Below, piece after piece: positions 26,371 through 33,898 of a DNA stretch of 64,000 bases. The number at the start of each line of letters is the position of its first letter. The stretch's first letter is position 1. The notes below the pieces were generated by a model. It made no database searches. It was not told the DNA's origin and saw only the letters and a list, made by a program, of their open reading frames with translations. The stretch is from Natrarchaeobius oligotrophus (GTDB lineage Archaea > Halobacteriota > Halobacteria > Halobacteriales > Natrialbaceae), in the NCBI RefSeq assembly GCF_003841465.1, contig NZ_REFZ01000006.1:186001-250000 (forward strand). Direction: 5' to 3'. The translations under genes were made by a program, and so were the position numbers.

Positions 26371-27540
26371 ATGGCCGAAAATGTCGTCGTGCTCGGAGCC
26401 GGGTATGCCGGTACCGGTGCGATCAACACGCTCCAATCGGAGCTGGGGGATAACGCTCGACTCACCTGGATCGCTGACGTGGACTATCACCTCGTGCTCC
26501 ACGAGTCCCACCGCGTCATCCGAGATCCGGACGTTCGGTCGGACATCACCATCCCCGTCGAGGAGATCGCCGACCCGTCCACACGGTTCGTTCAGGACGA
26601 GGTCACCGGTCTCGACGTCGACGAACAGGTCGTCGAGCTGGCCGACGAAGACGACGTCGACTACGACTACGTACTCGTCGCGCTCGGAACCAAAACCGCC
26701 TACTACGGCATTCCCGGCCTCGAAGAGCACTCGCTGACGCTGAAGTGCCTCGACGACGCACTCGAGATCCACGACGCCATCGAGGAGGCCAGCCGTGATG
26801 CGACCCGGGGTGAGCCGGCACAGGTCGTCGTCGGTGGGGCGGGACTCTCCGGAATCCAGACCGCCGGTGAAATCGCGGCGTTCCGCGACGAGCACCGCGC
26901 ACCCATCGAGATCCACCTGGTCGAAGCGCTCGACGAAATCTTCCCCGGCAACGATCCGGAGATCCAGCAGGCGTTGCGCAACCTACTCGAGGACGCCGGC
27001 GTCCACATTCACACGGACGACCCGATCACGGAAGCTACCGAAACTCACATCGAATTCGACGAGGGCGAACCGCTCGAGCACGACGTACTGATCTGGACCG
27101 GCGGTATCACCGGCCGCGACGCGCTGGACGATGCCGATCTCGAGAAAGAGCACAACCGCGTCAACACGGAGGCGAACTTCCAGACCTCCGACGACCGCGT
27201 CTTCGCGATCGGCGACTCCGCCATCATCGACCAGGGCGACCGGCCCGCACCGCCGACTGCACAGGCCGCCTGGCAGGCCGCGGACGTCGCCGGCGAGAAC
27301 ATCGCTCGGGCCATCGAGAACCGACCGCTGAAGACCTGGGAGTACGAGGACAAAGGTACCGTCGTCTCCGTCGGCGAGAAGGCCGTTGCCCACCAGGTCA
27401 AACCGGCCCTCGGTGTCTCGCTTCCCGTCGACACGTTCGGCGGATTCCCGGCCAAAAACCTGAAGAAACTGATCGCCGCACGCTGGATCGCGGACGTGTC
27501 GTCCTGGAACAAGGCGCGTTCGTCCTGGTCTTCCTTGTAA
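26371..27540 (+). CDS. ndh: Type II NADH dehydrogenase (FAD-dependent)
   Basis: The 389-residue flavoprotein oxidises NADH and reduces menaquinone at the membrane without pumping ions. The N-terminal FAD motif is VVVLGAGYAGTGA; the second dinucleotide motif VVVGGAGLSGIQTAGEI lies at about residue 150. The FAD phosphate-binding segment VFAIGDSAII is at about 275, followed by APPTAQAAWQAADVAGENIARAI. The C-terminal basic, hydrophobic region (FPAKNLKKLIAARWIADV) fits membrane attachment. It supplies electrons to the respiratory chain whose oxidase is encoded at 42.4-46 kb. Confidence 0.92.
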   Translation: MAENVVVLGAGYAGTGAINTLQSELGDNARLTWIADVDYHLVLHESHRVIRDPDVRSDITIPVEEIADPSTRFVQDEVTGLDVDEQVVELADEDDVDYDYVLVALGTKTAYYGIPGLEEHSLTLKCLDDALEIHDAIEEASRDATRGEPAQVVVGGAGLSGIQTAGEIAAFRDEHRAPIEIHLVEALDEIFPGNDPEIQQALRNLLEDAGVHIHTDDPITEATETHIEFDEGEPLEHDVLIWTGGITGRDALDDADLEKEHNRVNTEANFQTSDDRVFAIGDSAIIDQGDRPAPPTAQAAWQAADVAGENIARAIENRPLKTWEYEDKGTVVSVGEKAVAHQVKPALGVSLPVDTFGGFPAKNLKKLIAARWIADVSSWNKARSSWSSL

Positions 27541-27577
27541 CGCGAACCGACGCCTCGTTCTCGTCTCGCGTCGCCGT

Positions 27578-28108
27578 TCAACCGTTTTCCGGATCGTCGT
27601 CCCGCAAGCCGTGGGTAACAGGCCGTGCGGGAACGCCGGCAACGGTGGTTCCCGGCTCCACGTCGTCCGCGACCAGCGAGTTCGCCGCGACGCTCGCGTC
27701 GGCCCCGATCTCGACGCCCGGGAGAACAACGGCACCCGCACCGATCATCGCCCGCTCGCCCACGACGATTTCGCCGGTCCGGTACTCGTCCTGCAGAAAC
27801 TCGTGACAGAGTAACGTCGCGTCGTAGCCGACGATAACGTGATCCTCGAGCGTGATCAGTTCGGGCCAGAACACGTCCGGCGTCGCCTCGAGACCCCAGG
27901 AGACGCCGGCTCCCACCGAGACGCCGATTCGGCGCAACAGCCACCGTTTGAGCCGCAAGCTGGGTGCGACGCGAATCAGCCAGACGACGACGTAGTTGAT
28001 CGCGATCCGGATCGGGTGTTTCGCGTCCGTCCACACAGCCAGCGAGTTTCCCGCGCCGGGCGTCGGGTGCCGGCTGAGACGGACGTGCCGTGGACTGTCT
28101 CCGGTCAC
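27578..28108 (-). CDS. Hexapeptide-repeat acyltransferase (left-handed beta-helix)
   Basis: The 176-residue protein has an N-terminal membrane-proximal helix (INYVVVWLIRVAPSLRLKRWLLRRIG). A left-handed beta-helix follows, recognisable from the repeated [LIV]-G-x4 pattern: GVSVGAGVSWG, HVIVGYDATLL, GEIVVGERAMIGAGAVVLPGVEIGADASVAANSLV, ending GTTVAGVPARPV. It resembles O-acetyltransferases that modify sugars or surface glycans. The start is a GTG. It converges on ndh and shows no glycan-gene context, so the acceptor is unknown. Confidence 0.82.
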   Translation of the reverse strand: MTGDSPRHVRLSRHPTPGAGNSLAVWTDAKHPIRIAINYVVVWLIRVAPSLRLKRWLLRRIGVSVGAGVSWGLEATPDVFWPELITLEDHVIVGYDATLLCHEFLQDEYRTGEIVVGERAMIGAGAVVLPGVEIGADASVAANSLVADDVEPGTTVAGVPARPVTHGLRDDDPENG

Positions 28109-28191
28109 GTCAGGATAGTCGGCGTGTCAGTACAAGAAACCGACCGGTTCGGACACCGGGGACGAGACGAAAGTCGGAACGGTCCCTCGAG

Positions 28192-29013
28192 TTAGCGACG
28201 AACGCGAATCTTCGCGTCGTTCGCGGACCGCCGTCCCGGGAGTCCGACGTGGCGGCGAAACGCTTCACCGGAGAGTTCACACCGGTACGCGGGTTTGAAC
28301 ATCATGTTCGCACCCCCCTCCCGGACGTTCCAGGCGGCGGCGACGTCGTCGCGGAGGTAGTACTGCGGCCGTTCGTTTCCCTGTCGGACGTAATAGTCGC
28401 TGAGGCGGATCGGGTGTCGCTCGAACAGTCCGCCCGGTTCGCAGCCGTCGACGAACACCACCGTCTTGTCCGCGAGATAGAGTTCGTCGCCTCGAGCGCG
28501 TTTCGTGTGCGCGTTGTCTGGGTGGGACTCGAGAATCGCCGCGCGTTCGTTCGGCGGCGTTTCGGGCGTGACGACGTCGACCGTTTCGACCGTGAAGTAG
28601 CCGATCAGGTAGCGGTGGGCCCTGTCGCCGTCCGTCCGGCGGAGGCCGGCGTAGAAGCCGACCACGTCCCCCGGCGACAGCGCTCGAAGTCGTGAAACGT
28701 ATCCGCTCGTTCGGTGTTCGCCGTACGTCAGCGCCTCGAAGTTCGGATCGTGGTGGAGCGGCCAGGACGCCAGTTCGTCTCCGTTCACGGAGTCGCCCTC
28801 GCCACGCACCGGCTGGGGATCGATTCGCGTCGTCAGATCGGCGGCAACTCCGTCTCCGCCCCGAAGCGACCACGATCCGAGCGTTTCGGATTCGCTCGTC
28901 TCTCGCGTCTTCTCTGGAATCGGAACGTACTCGAACCGCCCGTCGTCGTACAGCGGCCCGAGTGCGCCGAGATTCGTGCTATCCGCACCGACGCCGGCGA
29001 GGACGACCGTCAT
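28192..29013 (-). CDS. Nmad3-like putative nucleotide modification-associated protein
   Basis: The 273-residue protein begins MTVVLAGVGADSTNLGALGPLYDDGRFEYVPIPE. That opening and the following pattern (LHHDPNFEALTYGEH, LSPGDVVGFYAGLR, YLIGYFTVETVDVV, DKTVVFVDG, MMFKPAYRCELSGEAFRRHVGLP) match what I recall of Nmad3, a domain predicted to act with modified nucleotides in DNA or RNA. The true activity is unknown. The ATG at 29011-29013 is chosen because upstream codons are Arg/Ser-rich. It is followed by a short membrane protein gene upstream on the same strand. Confidence 0.68.
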   Translation of the reverse strand: MTVVLAGVGADSTNLGALGPLYDDGRFEYVPIPEKTRETSESETLGSWSLRGGDGVAADLTTRIDPQPVRGEGDSVNGDELASWPLHHDPNFEALTYGEHRTSGYVSRLRALSPGDVVGFYAGLRRTDGDRAHRYLIGYFTVETVDVVTPETPPNERAAILESHPDNAHTKRARGDELYLADKTVVFVDGCEPGGLFERHPIRLSDYYVRQGNERPQYYLRDDVAAAWNVREGGANMMFKPAYRCELSGEAFRRHVGLPGRRSANDAKIRVRR

Positions 29014-29057
29014 GTGCGTCGAGGTGTGGTCAGCGACACGATAACGGTACCGATCGC

Positions 29058-29318
29058 CTATCGGGCTGTCGACTGCGTCGTGTAAAAGAGCGGAATCAAG
29101 AGCACGAGAAAGAGACTGCCCATGACGGCGATTCCGATCCAGATCGTCGAGAGCAACGCCTCCGGAAGCAGACCGGCGACGTCGGCGAGCCAGAGGACGC
29201 TGTAGAAGCCCGCGAGGAGTAAACTGGCGACGTAGATCCGAAACACGAGGCGGACGACGTGATAGAGCGTCGTCTTCGTGACCTCCGGCGGGAGCCTGTT
29301 CTCGAGCGTTCCGATCAT
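29058..29318 (-). CDS. Small two-helix membrane protein
   Basis: The 86-residue protein begins MIGTLENRLPPEVTKTTLY. Hydrophobic segments lie at about 21-45 (VVRLVFRIYVASLLLAGFYSVLWL) and 57-78 (STIWIGIAVMGSLFLVLLIPLFY). The frame extends 61 codons further upstream, so a longer protein from 29501 cannot be excluded, but the extension is polar and poorly haloarchaeal. It may be co-transcribed with the Nmad3-like gene 44 bases downstream. No family is recognised. Confidence 0.6.
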   Translation of the reverse strand: MIGTLENRLPPEVTKTTLYHVVRLVFRIYVASLLLAGFYSVLWLADVAGLLPEALLSTIWIGIAVMGSLFLVLLIPLFYTTQSTAR

Positions 29319-29647
29319 ACGTCGTCCGTCCGCGCTTGTATCGGCGGCGTTCTCCCGGGGAACGGAACGGATCGATCCGCTCATCCGAACCGCAATCGGG
29401 AGCCCTAGGTACCCTCGGAGTCGGTCGACGAGCGTCGAATCGCCGTCCACGGACTCGGGATGCCATTGGCGATAGCCGACGGTGTGGCACTGCGCGTCCA
29501 CTCTTAGTAGAACAGTCCGTCAGCATGAATCTTTGTATCGGCGCCGCCGGAACGATGAATCGCGTCGCTCCAGATCGACGTCAGTCTCAGGCACCCCGAC
29601 GCGGTTGCCGGCTACAGACTTTTCCACGCGAACGTTCTGTCGTTCGT
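29319..29647. other. Divergent intergenic region without clear features
   Basis: This region lies between the minus-strand membrane protein gene and the plus-strand zinc-finger gene. It may contain an N-terminal extension of the former. A CTAG-containing stretch (ccctaggtacc) is at 29402-29412, and the AT-richer stretch cttagtagaacag at 29503-29515 could hold promoter elements. No further gene is seen. Confidence 0.4.
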
Positions 29648-29803
29648 ATGGCGACCAGAACGCCGATCGAGTGTCCGATCTGCCGGCAGGTTCTGGCAAA
29701 CCAGCCCCTCGAGGAGCACCTCCTTTACGACCACTCGAAGCGCCGGTTGGCAAAGTTCGTCGTCTCCGAAACGGAAGCGATGAACTACGGCGACGTCTCG
29801 TGA
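29648..29803 (+). CDS. Zinc-finger microprotein
   Basis: The 51-residue protein starts MATRTPIECPICRQVL. It has a C-x2-C...H-x4-H arrangement (CPIC, then EEHLLYDH), the pattern of a C2H2-like zinc finger, followed by a basic RRLAKFVV segment. Small zinc-finger proteins are abundant in haloarchaea and several affect motility, biofilm or stress responses. No specific target is visible here. A strong hairpin follows the stop codon by one base. Confidence 0.7.
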   Translation: MATRTPIECPICRQVLANQPLEEHLLYDHSKRRLAKFVVSETEAMNYGDVS

Positions 29804-29804
29804 T

Positions 29805-29842
29805 CGTGCCGACAGCGAGCCAGGTCGTTCGCTGTCGGCACG
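29805..29842 (+). terminator. Hairpin after the zinc-finger gene
   Basis: Perfect 14-base arms (cgtgccgacagcga at 29805-29818 and its complement at 29829-29842) enclose a 10-base loop. The structure starts one base after the stop codon. There is no T-run behind it, so it may be a terminator or an RNA-stabilising end structure. Confidence 0.5.
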
Positions 29843-30002
29843 ACGCGGGCAATAATCGATTCGATTCCTGGAATATTATATAGGTAGCGACAATTGTGGT
29901 TGTCTGTCATTAGTACGGCCGATGTCGGTAAAACGTACTACCAGGTCCAGCGGACACCGGTCGACAGACGCCGTGTATAACTATTGTTGACAGTATCGGA
30001 TA

Positions 30003-30011
30003 ACTATATAT
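30003..30011 (+). promoter_or_regulatory. TATA box upstream of the first pilin gene
   Basis: The element actatatat is 136 bases before the pilin ATG at 30147. With normal spacing, transcription would start near 30033. This is the strongest AT element in the region apart from 29873-29882. Confidence 0.45.
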
Positions 30012-30146
30012 CGAACGACTACCCTCCACTCTGTAGTACCGCCACGCCGGATCGTACCACTCCGCGATCGATGGCAGGCTCGCACTCGAGCGAACCGACA
30101 CCGCGAGACCGGGCGTTGCGACCGCCGCCGCGGTGCTGTGATCTGA

Positions 30147-30581
30147 ATGATTGTCGACCTCCCCCCACGATCGTCCGCACCAGTCGACCGCCGCGCAGTC
30201 TCGCCCGTCATCGGCGTGATACTCATGGTCGCGATCACGGTCATCCTCGCCGCCGTCATCGCAGCGTTCGTCATCGATCTCGGCGGAAGCGTCGGCCAGG
30301 AATCCCAGGCCGGTGTTTCGATCAGCGTCGACGAGGGTTCCGAACGGATCACGGTCGAGGTGACGTCGATGGGTAACGCCGATCACGTCAATCTCACCTC
30401 CAACGCCGAGGGTACGAACTGGCCGGACGTCGAGACGACCGAGCTACAGGTCGGCGACGTCGTCACGCTCACGGCGGCCGACGACCACGTCGAAGAGTCG
30501 GGCTCGATTTCCGCGGTCGCCGTGATCACCTCGAGCGATACGGAAACGATGGTTCAAAGCGAGCGCTGGGACTTCAGTTAG
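30147..30581 (+). CDS. Type IV pilin (archaeal PilA-like)
   Basis: The 144-residue protein carries the archaeal pilin N-terminal motif. A short basic leader ends DRR before [30 protein letters not shown], the processing and polymerisation helix of the Pilin_N (DUF1628) family. The rest is a small acidic beta-rich head with [13 protein letters not shown] and a C-terminal SERWDFS. After cleavage by the prepilin peptidase it would assemble into adhesion pili on the surface. It is the first of three related pilins in 2.3 kb. Confidence 0.88.
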   Translation: MIVDLPPRSSAPVDRRAVSPVIGVILMVAITVILAAVIAAFVIDLGGSVGQESQAGVSISVDEGSERITVEVTSMGNADHVNLTSNAEGTNWPDVETTELQVGDVVTLTAADDHVEESGSISAVAVITSSDTETMVQSERWDFS

Positions 30582-30704
30582 GCTTCCTGCGATCGCCCGC
30601 CGTCCGATCGACACGTACGCAGTCGCCGTGAGATCGATCCGCAAGCTGTTGTTCCTGGCGTAGTGACAGTGGCTTTATTTGATTTGCCCGGCTCCTCTAC
30701 GTCG

Positions 30705-30905
30705 ATGACCGGGTGTGACGAGCAGTCGCGGTTTCTCGCCGCCTGCGAGCAGTGCGGGTCGGTGTACGCCGCACAGCAACACGCCGAGGGGGAGATCGTC
30801 CCGATCGGAAAACCCGACGGATGCGCCTGCGGGGGAACGACGTTTTCTAAAATCGAGGAGTCGCCGGAGTCGACTCCGGTCGAGGACCGACGGGACTGCC
30901 GGTGA
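30705..30905 (+). CDS. Small cysteine-rich (zinc-ribbon-like) protein
   Basis: The protein has 66 residues from the ATG at 30705 (MTGCDEQSRFLAAC). Cysteines occur as C-x2-C (ACEQCG) and C-x-C (CACGG), a four-Cys pattern of a small zinc ribbon. The frame could begin 14 codons earlier at a GTG, but the chosen start gives the typical haloarchaeal microprotein. It sits between the first and second pilin genes, in the same direction. A role in pilin expression is only a positional guess. Confidence 0.6.
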   Translation: MTGCDEQSRFLAACEQCGSVYAAQQHAEGEIVPIGKPDGCACGGTTFSKIEESPESTPVEDRRDCR

Positions 30906-31445
30906 TCGGCCGAACCGTATCGCCCCACCGGGTGCCGTGCCCGAGTCGGCTTCCGCACGGAGCGTCGTTCGCCAGTTTGAATCCTCGAGCGGCGGTGTGC
31001 GTTCGACCAGTCGGCGGTGGCGTTGTGGAGCGTTTCGACCGCGCCGACTTGAGGACGCGATCCCGTCCGTCGGCGTCGAATCCGTGCGATCAACGGTTTA
31101 TCCGCACTCATAGCAGTGCTTGAGGTGTAGAGAGGACCCGACGCCGAGCCCGTGAGTACGTGGTCAAAATCGCAAGCCGGCGTCGGTTCAAGTGGATGCT
31201 GTAGCGATTCTATTCGCGCCTGATTCTCAGATGTGAAACCGATAGCGAATAGTTATTTTTGCCAGACAGTACACTAACGACTAATTATATATACCCCACT
31301 TGCAATGGTAACTACCAGCACCAAACTCGACGGCAGGAAGGGTGCGCCGGGTTGGTCGTGCTAACCCCCAATCCCCAGGCGCTACGTGAGAATATCACGG
31401 CACACGCCATAACCTTTCTGACCGTTTTCGGGTGCTGGATACACA
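30906..31445. other. Long non-coding region ahead of the second pilin
   Basis: The first 280 bases are GC-rich and carry no acidic frame. From about 31230 the sequence becomes AT-rich (atagttattttt), with a TATA box at 31283-31293, 150 bases before the pilin ATG. A 19-codon ORF (31305-31364) lies inside the putative leader. Otherwise nothing is recognised. Confidence 0.5.
31283..31293 (+). promoter_or_regulatory. TATA box upstream of the second pilin gene
   Basis: The element aattatatata predicts transcription from about 31314, leaving a leader of about 130 bases before the ATG at 31446. Most other genes in the window look leaderless. Confidence 0.55.
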
Positions 31446-31883
31446 ATGGATGCGAAACTAATTCGCGACAAACTCGTCGGAGGCGAACAGGAACGTGCAG
31501 TGTCACCGGTCATCGGTGTCATCCTCATGGTCGCGATCACGGTCATTCTCGCGGCCGTGATCGCCGCCTTCGTGCTCGACCTCGGTGGGAGCGTCGGGCA
31601 GGAAGCGCAGGCTGGTGTCTCGATCGAAGTCGACGAATCAGCGGAAGAAATTCACGTGGAGGTTACTTCGCTCGGAAACGCGGATCACGTCAACCTAAGT
31701 GGAGATGCTGATAGCAGTGACGCCAATCTGACAGATATGACAGTTGGTGATACTGCTACGCTCGCTGACCACAGTCCATATGACAATCTTAATGAAACTA
31801 CAGGTACGGTAACCGCTGTTGCCGTTATCGAAGAGAGCGAAACGGAAACGACGGTTGGCAGTGAAAGCTACGACTTTAATTAG
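31446..31883 (+). CDS. Type IV pilin (archaeal PilA-like)
   Basis: The 145-residue paralogue of the pilin at 30147 has leader [17 protein letters not shown], then [47 protein letters not shown], nearly identical to the first over the helix. The shared head motif [12 protein letters not shown] is followed by a divergent, AT-richer central segment (about 31690-31820, unlike the window's base use), then a conserved end SESYDFN. Conserved ends with a variable middle suggest diversification of the exposed face, or recombination. Confidence 0.9.
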   Translation: MDAKLIRDKLVGGEQERAVSPVIGVILMVAITVILAAVIAAFVLDLGGSVGQEAQAGVSIEVDESAEEIHVEVTSLGNADHVNLSGDADSSDANLTDMTVGDTATLADHSPYDNLNETTGTVTAVAVIEESETETTVGSESYDFN

Positions 31884-31901
31884 CAGACTATTCACTCTAC
31901 G

Positions 31902-31907
31902 TTTTTT
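31902..31907 (+). terminator. T-run between pilin genes
   Basis: Six consecutive T residues 18 bases after the second pilin stop fit a haloarchaeal intrinsic termination signal, possibly leaky if the third pilin is co-transcribed. Confidence 0.35.
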
Positions 31908-31934
31908 AGCCGACTTATCAGTGGTGACTCTATC

Positions 31935-32360
31935 ATGAACAAAATCAATTCACGTGACCGGGCTGTCTCACCTATCGTCGGCGTGATCCTCGTTGTCGCG
32001 ATTACCGTGATTCTCTCGGCTGTAGTGGCTGGAATCGTCTTCGACGTCGGTGATAATATCGACGAGGAAGTCCAGGCCGGCGTCACGATCACCGTCGAGC
32101 ACGATCCGCAGTTCATCGACGTCCAGGTGACGACGCTCGGGAACGCCGACCACGTCAACGTCACGGGAGATCCGTACGACCACCTCGAGGCGGGCGGGTC
32201 GCTCGAGCAGGACGACCTCCGCGAACTCGGCGTCGGGGATACGGTCCGGATCGGCGAGAGCGACCTCGAGTCGGACGGTCAATCCGGGACCGTCGTCGCC
32301 GTCGCCGTCGCGGACGATCGCGAGACGCTCGCGACGAGCCAGGACTACGACTTCAACTGA
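31935..32360 (+). CDS. Type IV pilin (archaeal PilA-like)
   Basis: The third pilin has 141 residues: short leader MNKINSRDR, then AVSPIVGVILVVAITVILSAVVAGIVFDVG. Its helix differs more from the first two, but the head keeps [14 protein letters not shown] and the C-terminal SQDYDFN. It starts 51 bases after the second pilin and may be translated from the same message. Low GC at its 5' end gives way to normal haloarchaeal composition after about 32040. Confidence 0.9.
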   Translation: MNKINSRDRAVSPIVGVILVVAITVILSAVVAGIVFDVGDNIDEEVQAGVTITVEHDPQFIDVQVTTLGNADHVNVTGDPYDHLEAGGSLEQDDLRELGVGDTVRIGESDLESDGQSGTVVAVAVADDRETLATSQDYDFN

Positions 32361-32915
32361 TTTTCGCTTCTCGTTCTCGAGCAACGACTCGAGCCACTCT
32401 GTCGCGCCTACGGGACGGAGTGGCGACGGTGTCTCGAGGTTTCGCTTCGAGGGGCGCTGACCCAGGAAAAAGCGGAGATTTACTATCCCATTCCAGGGTT
32501 TTAATAAGGTGTGCAAACGAGTAGTCGGTGGCCCTGCAGTTGGCGTCAACCATACATTGATCCACTTCGGGGTCACTCCGTGACAGAGAAGCTAGCCCCA
32601 CTCCTCAGCTTCTCATCTCGAGCAAACCGATGGCTCCCCTCGACGACTGTCTCTCGTGACGCGCAGTAGTCACGATCTAGCGGGTGATAGTGACACAACA
32701 GCTCCCGGAGAGCCTGGTGAGTCCTCTCGAATCTCGGCCACCGCCACACTCCATAGTAAATGCTCGAGGTCGAAGACGTTCCCGTCTCTCCCCCGCGGCC
32801 CAAGACGTGAGTTTTGCCCTGAACCCCCGCGACAGGTTGTGTTGTTCGGAATCGTGTGGACGGGGTTGCCTACTCAGGCTAGCACGCTTTCCGGTTGTGC
32901 TCGGTACGTAAACCG
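32361..32915. other. Non-coding, possibly decayed mobile DNA
   Basis: No open frame here has haloarchaeal composition on either strand. Three CTAG tetramers (32591, 32679 and 32879) fall within 290 bases, denser than in most of the window, and an AT-rich element (gttttaataagg) is at 32501-32512. With the integrase remnant next to it, this looks like the scar of an inserted element, but no transposase or terminal repeat is recognised. Confidence 0.4.
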
Positions 32916-33119
32916 ATGGACAATCCGCATCTCCTGGTCCTCGCGGTGGTAGTGACCGCAATCGGAGGCCTGATCGTCTGGTGGGCTGGGGTGCTCGCAG
33001 CGAACGCAGCGCCCTGGTTCTTCGATTCGCTGGGATACCTCGCCGTTGCCTTCGTAGGGCTGGCCCTGTTGATCCCGCTCTGGAGGCGATACCGCAACGA
33101 AGGCCGGAAATCAGTCTGA
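32916..33119 (+). CDS. Small two-helix membrane protein
   Basis: The protein has 67 residues from the ATG at 32916 (MDNPHLLVLAVVVTAIGG). Hydrophobic segments at about 6-28 and 35-56 (LGYLAVAFVGLALLIPLW) are followed by a basic RRYRNEGRKSV tail. Seven further codons upstream are open from a GTG. It is directly followed by the truncated integrase. Unknown function; similar proteins are frequent in haloarchaeal accessory regions. Confidence 0.55.
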   Translation: MDNPHLLVLAVVVTAIGGLIVWWAGVLAANAAPWFFDSLGYLAVAFVGLALLIPLWRRYRNEGRKSV

Positions 33120-33147
33120 TCGCTGCGGGGTTCCCGCTCAGTGGCGA

Positions 33148-33426
33148 GTGCGTTCCGAAACTGTTGCTCCGACGACGCGCTCACTTCGGCGGTGGCTCGA
33201 TGCGGCCGCAACCGAACTGGCTGAGACGACCGACGACGAGAGCTGGTGCTATCTCCGTTTCCACGACCTCCGTCGCACCTGGACGACCGCGCTCGCCGCG
33301 GCCGACGTCGACCCGCTGCTCGTCGTCGACTGGGACGGGTGGAACGACGTAGAAACGTTCCTCGAGCACTATCGTGGCACGTACTCGACGGAAGCCCAAC
33401 AGCGAGAACGCGAAACAGTCGCCTGG
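33148..33426 (+). pseudogene. Truncated tyrosine recombinase (integrase), C-terminal catalytic part
   Basis: About 90 residues match the end of haloarchaeal XerC/D-like integrases: TTRSLRRWLDAAATELAETT, then the HDLRRTW box (His-x-x-Arg), VDWDGWNDVETFLEHYRGTYS with the putative nucleophile Tyr, and the QQRERETVAW tail. The roughly 200-residue N-terminal domain is absent; upstream sequence encodes an unrelated membrane protein. The open frame continues past the usual end to 33546, but that part looks like the shadow of a minus-strand frame. It is taken as a remnant of an integrated element. Confidence 0.7.
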
Positions 33427-33570
33427 TCAGTCTTCATCGCCGTCGACGACCGGCTGCTCGGCACGATTATCGTCGGGTTCCCCGCCGAAGTCCGCCGCGA
33501 GGTCCTCTCGAACGTCTTCGCGAAGCTCTTCGATGTTCTCCCGTAGCTCGTCGATCCCGTCGTCGGTCAT
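33427..33570 (-). CDS. Possible 47-residue coiled-coil protein
   Basis: This minus-strand frame from an ATG at 33570 reads MTDDGIDELRENIEELREDVRED and ends in a charged tail. It has heptad-like Leu/Ile spacing and typical acidic haloarchaeal composition. Its stop abuts the point where the integrase homology ends on the other strand. It may be a real microprotein or the tail of a decayed gene (upstream codons are open to 33684). No family is recognised. Confidence 0.3.
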   Translation of the reverse strand: MTDDGIDELRENIEELREDVREDLAADFGGEPDDNRAEQPVVDGDED

Positions 33571-33868
33571 CGGCCGGGTCTGATTTCGTGCCCGAAGCCA
33601 CGACCGGACCGATCGGTAACGTGGGCTCCACGGTGGAGACAACTCGAGCCATTTCCCTCGAATTTTGGGCAGGATTATACTCACGAAAATTACCCTGGGA
33701 TAAAGAGGGGTTCGGAGTATGAACGCCGCTAACGGCTATTGGGCGAGAGTTATAGATTTCGTATAGAATCGCCGAGAGCGACGATTCGTATTCTACGGAC
33801 GTAATCCCGAAGTTTCGCCGCTGGATAGCTGCAACCGATCAGGCCGCGAAATTCGTGGGTTCGAAAGG

Positions 33869-33875
33869 CATATAC
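33869..33875 (+). promoter_or_regulatory. TATA box of the vapBC-like operon
   Basis: The element catatac is centred 27 bases before the ATG at 33899, so the message would be leaderless. Confidence 0.5.
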
Positions 33876-33883
33876 GATCTCTA

Positions 33884-33893
33884 TACATATGTA
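33884..33893. promoter_or_regulatory. Palindrome tacatatgta, candidate RHH operator
   Basis: This perfect 10-bp palindrome lies between the TATA box and the start codon of the RHH gene, where bound antitoxin would block transcription. Autoregulation is typical of RHH antitoxins; binding here is inferred. Confidence 0.4.
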
Positions 33894-33898
33894 GACAC

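Larger units (their letters stand above)
29804..30146. other. AT-rich intergenic region with hairpin and pilin promoters
   Basis: A hairpin at 29805-29842 is followed by two AT-rich TATA-like elements, at 29873-29882 and 30003-30011. The stretch between 30012 and 30146 has no AT-rich element close to the pilin start. The pilin message therefore probably carries a leader of around 115 bases or more. Confidence 0.5.
33547..33898. other. Intergenic region ahead of the RHH/PIN pair
   Basis: Apart from the tentative minus-strand frame at its left end, this stretch is AT-richer than the window average. It ends in the TATA box and palindrome of the toxin-antitoxin-like pair. No other gene is seen. 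Confidence 0.4.

Noticed and set aside
32573..32803. A minus-strand frame considered as the tail of a transposase (IS200/IS605-like)
   Set aside because: No catalytic motifs, no terminal repeats and no partner ORF; resemblance was too vague to report as a feature.
33427..33546. Extension of the integrase reading frame past its usual end
   Set aside because: The residues after the ETVAW tail have no integrase similarity and coincide with a better minus-strand frame.
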